NCBI GenBank assembly: GCA_943704525.1
Contig: CALSCQ010002864.1
Span: forward strand, 1-10,484
Reading direction: 5' to 3'
Source: Pigoraptor vietnamica
Lineage: Eukaryota > Opisthokonta > Filasterea
Length of the DNA: 10,484 nucleotides
Shown: in pieces, positions 8,763 to 10,484 of the stretch
Position numbering within the stretch: the stretch's first letter is position 1
Layout: every line of letters starts with the position of its first letter
The notes under the pieces: generated by a model
The model's database searches: none
What the model was told of the DNA's origin: nothing
Seen by the model: only the letters and a program-made list of their open reading frames with translations
Program-made: the position numbers and the translations under genes

Positions 8763-8799
8763 CCCTGTCGTCCAATGTGTCGTCCAATATGTGCGTGCT

Positions 8800-8803
<4 letters not shown>

Positions 8804-8842
<39 letters not shown>
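8804..8842. repeat. (GA)n microsatellite
   Basis: About 39 bases of pure GA on the plus strand. Read on the minus strand, the (CT)n is followed by CACCCAG and would make a good polypyrimidine tract. Read on the plus strand, it begins just inside a GTGAGA that could be a donor. Both readings are possible. Confidence 0.97.
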
Positions 8843-8845
<3 letters not shown>

Positions 8846-9001
8846 GGGACGAAGGGGAGGGGGGTGGGGCCTAGGCGAGTCGTTCACAGATGGCACGTGC
8901 GGTGGGTACGCTGTTTTCTATTGCGTTGTTGGTCTTTCAGAAGGCCGTTTCGCGCAACTGTTTCAGGGCGGCTCACTCGGGACTATCAAATTGAAATTGC
9001 C

Positions 9002-9023
9002 CCCAAATTCCATCGCATTTGGG
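9002..9023. repeat. 7-bp inverted repeat in AT-richer island
   Basis: CCCAAAT (9002-9008) and ATTTGGG (9017-9023) are exact inverse complements around an 8-base gap. They sit in an AT-richer island (about 8990-9065) that stands out from the GC-rich surroundings. A TTTCCCGCC at 9063-9071 nearby matches the E2F/DP consensus. This could be promoter architecture for a minus-strand transcript, but nothing proves it. Confidence 0.45.
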
Positions 9024-9115
9024 AAATTTCTCAATTAAATGACAGTCCGCGTCCGATTCAAATTTCCCGCCAGCGGTTGTGCGACTGTAACACGCCCCTT
9101 CCTTCCGGGTGCATA

Positions 9116-9248
9116 CAGGGCTCGCGCAACACACACTCGAACGACGCCTGCTCGGTGCGCATGCCCTATATTCAGGGCTCGCGCTGCACGGCACACATTC
9201 GCACTCGAACGACGCCTGCTGCGTGCATGCGCTGGGTAAATCAGGGCT
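9116..9248. repeat. Imperfect tandem repeat, about 57/69-bp unit
   Basis: CAGGGCTCGCGC starts at 9116 and again at 9173, and CAGGGCT a third time at 9242. Within the units an 18-bp word, ACTCGAACGACGCCTGCT, is identical at 9135-9152 and 9203-9220. The second unit carries an extra stretch of about 11 bases, so the spacing changes by a number not divisible by three. This argues against a coding repeat. Confidence 0.8.
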
Positions 9249-9413
9249 ACACCAACGGCGCCAATGTGCAATTTTTTGGGATGGTGGACGAGTCTTACCA
9301 CACTGCGAATTGCACACCAAGGGCACAGTCGCCGACATGCCGCAGTTGTCGGATCAGACGCGAATCGACGGCTGGCGCATGGTGACATTTCGGCTTCTAT
9401 TTCTCGCGCGTTC

Positions 9414-10277
9414 TCAAATGAACGACTCGACGACGCCATCGGCGAGCGCTGCACCAACAACCTCCAGGTAGTTCGCACGAACAGCGCCAGCCGCATTCCC
9501 TCCAGCGTGCGCACTCTCCTCGTCGCCGACATCCGCCGCATCCCGAGGCTGCTCTTGCGCCAACGAAAAGTTGTCGTACAGTGACACCTTCCTTCTCGCC
9601 GCCGCTTGCCCTGCACTTGTTTCGCCATCGGCCACTCGCTCGCCCACCGCCGCTGCACGGTCATCCGCACCCACAAGGGCGGGGGAGGGAGGCACCAGAA
9701 GGCTCGACGTCAGCGACCCGTGCGATTCGTAGAGCGAGAGGTGTCGCTCATCGGAGGATTGGCGTTCCAGCGGGCGCAGGGGAAATCCGCGCTCCCCGCC
9801 ATCGCTCCTGTTGCGGTCGCCCTTCGCCTTGCCGTAGACGTTCAGCGCACTCTTCGAAGACAGGCGTTGCAGAACCATCCGAGCAAACGCACGCGGATCG
9901 GTCAACGCAAGGCCCGTCGCGCCGCCTGCTGTGCCACCCTCCGACACGGCGACCTCCTCGTCGACAGGCGTGTCGTACTTGTGCGGGGGCGAAGACTGCG
10001 CTTGCGAAGCAGCGCGGGAGCGCCAGTACTGAGGCATGCGCCTCCTATCGAGAGACACACCAAGCGTCGACTGCGCGCTTATGCTCGCGCGGCGCGACGC
10101 CGGCATTGCGGTTGAGAGACGGTCGCCGCTTGTGGCCTGCACAATTTCGTGGAGGGCAGCGAGGACATCGGCGAACTTTGGGCGGTCGTCGGGGGAGGCC
10201 TCCCAGCACCAGCGCATGAGTTCGTACACGGCGTCTCCGCAACCGTGCGGTTTAGGCATACGGTACCCCTCGTTGGA
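9414..10277 (-). CDS. Tyrosine-kinase-like protein kinase, last exon (5' part missing)
   Basis: The exon begins after a CAG acceptor (10280-10278) in phase 0 and runs 287 codons to TGA at 9416-9414. A branch-point-like TTTAACTCAC lies about 40 bases upstream of it. The first 45 or so residues are kinase subdomain XI in tyrosine-kinase style: GYRMPKPHGCGDAVYELM, then RWCWEASPDDRPKFADVL with the invariant Arg32 of the CW-x(6)-RP motif. Catalytic HRD and DFG motifs must lie in exons beyond the window. The remaining 240 residues form a Ser/Ala/Gly-rich, probably disordered tail. It contains tyrosines in possible docking contexts: VYGK, SLYESHG, SLYDNF (Tyr234, a YxN motif) and NYLEVV (Tyr270). 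A receptor or cytoplasmic tyrosine kinase is the best reading. A TKL (Raf/LISK-like) kinase is the alternative, because the subdomain XI pattern alone does not separate the groups completely. No transmembrane segment is visible in this exon. Confidence 0.85.
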   Translation of the reverse strand, partial: SNEGYRMPKPHGCGDAVYELMRWCWEASPDDRPKFADVLAALHEIVQATSGDRLSTAMPASRRASISAQSTLGVSLDRRRMPQYWRSRAASQAQSSPPHKYDTPVDEEVAVSEGGTAGGATGLALTDPRAFARMVLQRLSSKSALNVYGKAKGDRNRSDGGERGFPLRPLERQSSDERHLSLYESHGSLTSSLLVPPSPALVGADDRAAAVGERVADGETSAGQAAARRKVSLYDNFSLAQEQPRDAADVGDEESAHAGGNAAGAVRANYLEVVGAALADGVVESFI

Positions 10278-10370
10278 CTGCAGCGTGGCGTGCGCCGGGT
10301 GGGAGACAGCTGGTGAGTTAAACGGGCTACACGGGAGTGCATGAACTTGCGTGCGCAGCAAGTTGAACGG

Positions 10371-10484
<114 letters not shown>

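Larger units (their letters stand above)
8325..9413. other. Region without a secure gene between katanin and kinase
   Basis: Katanin starts at 8324 and the kinase stops at 9414, both on the minus strand, so this 1.1-kb stretch should hold the kinase 3' UTR and the katanin promoter. It may also hold a small gene. Candidates are a minus-strand ORF at 8463-8762 and a 27-codon plus-strand ORF at 8373-8456 (MSKRHSKFKWDERF...). Several frames on both strands are open because the DNA is GC-rich, so neither is secure. It also contains a (GA)n array, an AT-richer island near 8990-9065 and an imperfect tandem repeat at 9116-9248. Confidence 0.7.

Noticed and set aside
8881-8940. Possible 39-base plus-strand intron (GTGGGT at 8901 to CAG at 8940)
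   Set aside because: It has good ends and a T-rich 3' half, but it is much shorter than any intron modelled here and no coding exon flanks it convincingly.
9035-9676. Minus-strand 213-codon ORF and plus-strand Cys-rich ORFs around 8777-9471
   Set aside because: The first lies in a different frame from the kinase exon it overlaps. The others cross an imperfect repeat whose spacing changes break the frame relation between copies.

Overview
This is a piece of nuclear genome from an intron-rich, fairly GC-rich unicellular eukaryote. The evidence is genes split by many short GT-AG introns (72-307 bp), a katanin p80 microtubule-severing subunit, a neuronal-calcium-sensor-type EF-hand protein and a tyrosine-kinase-type kinase domain, with long (GA)n, (GT)n/(CA)n and poly(A) tracts in non-coding DNA. 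TAA and TGA are used as ordinary stops. I cannot name the species. The kinase domain reads like a true tyrosine kinase, which would favour a holozoan protist or an amoebozoan, but G-rich GTGSGT donors also occur in GC-rich algae and stramenopiles, so the lineage stays open.

Layout. 1-484: (GA)n, then a poly(A) tract, then on the minus strand what looks like the first coding exon of a secreted or membrane protein with a signal peptide, running off the left edge. 485-1465: divergent intergenic region with short repeats and an inverted repeat. 1466-3384 (+): a seven-exon gene for a 194-residue, three-functional-EF-hand calcium sensor. 3385-3653: tail-to-tail spacer. 3654-8324 (-): a fifteen-exon gene for an 828-residue katanin p80 (KATNB1-like) subunit, complete from start to stop. 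8325-9413: a stretch with no secure gene, holding a weak minus-strand ORF, a (GA)n array, an AT-richer island and an imperfect tandem repeat. 9414-10277 (-): the last exon of a tyrosine-kinase-like kinase with a long tail; the rest of the gene lies beyond the right edge, behind an intron filled with (GA)n.

I built the two complete gene models by hand. In both, all exon phases join without a frameshift and the total coding length is a multiple of three (585 and 2487 nt), which strongly supports the splice sites.

The genes look like ordinary neighbours, with no sign of an operon, mobile element, CRISPR array or defence system. The points most worth a second look are an Arg/Glu-rich helix inserted in katanin p80, strong use of GTGGGT/GTGCGT donors, a 56-bp tandem duplication abutting a splice donor, tyrosine motifs in the kinase tail, and the partial signal-peptide gene at the left edge.
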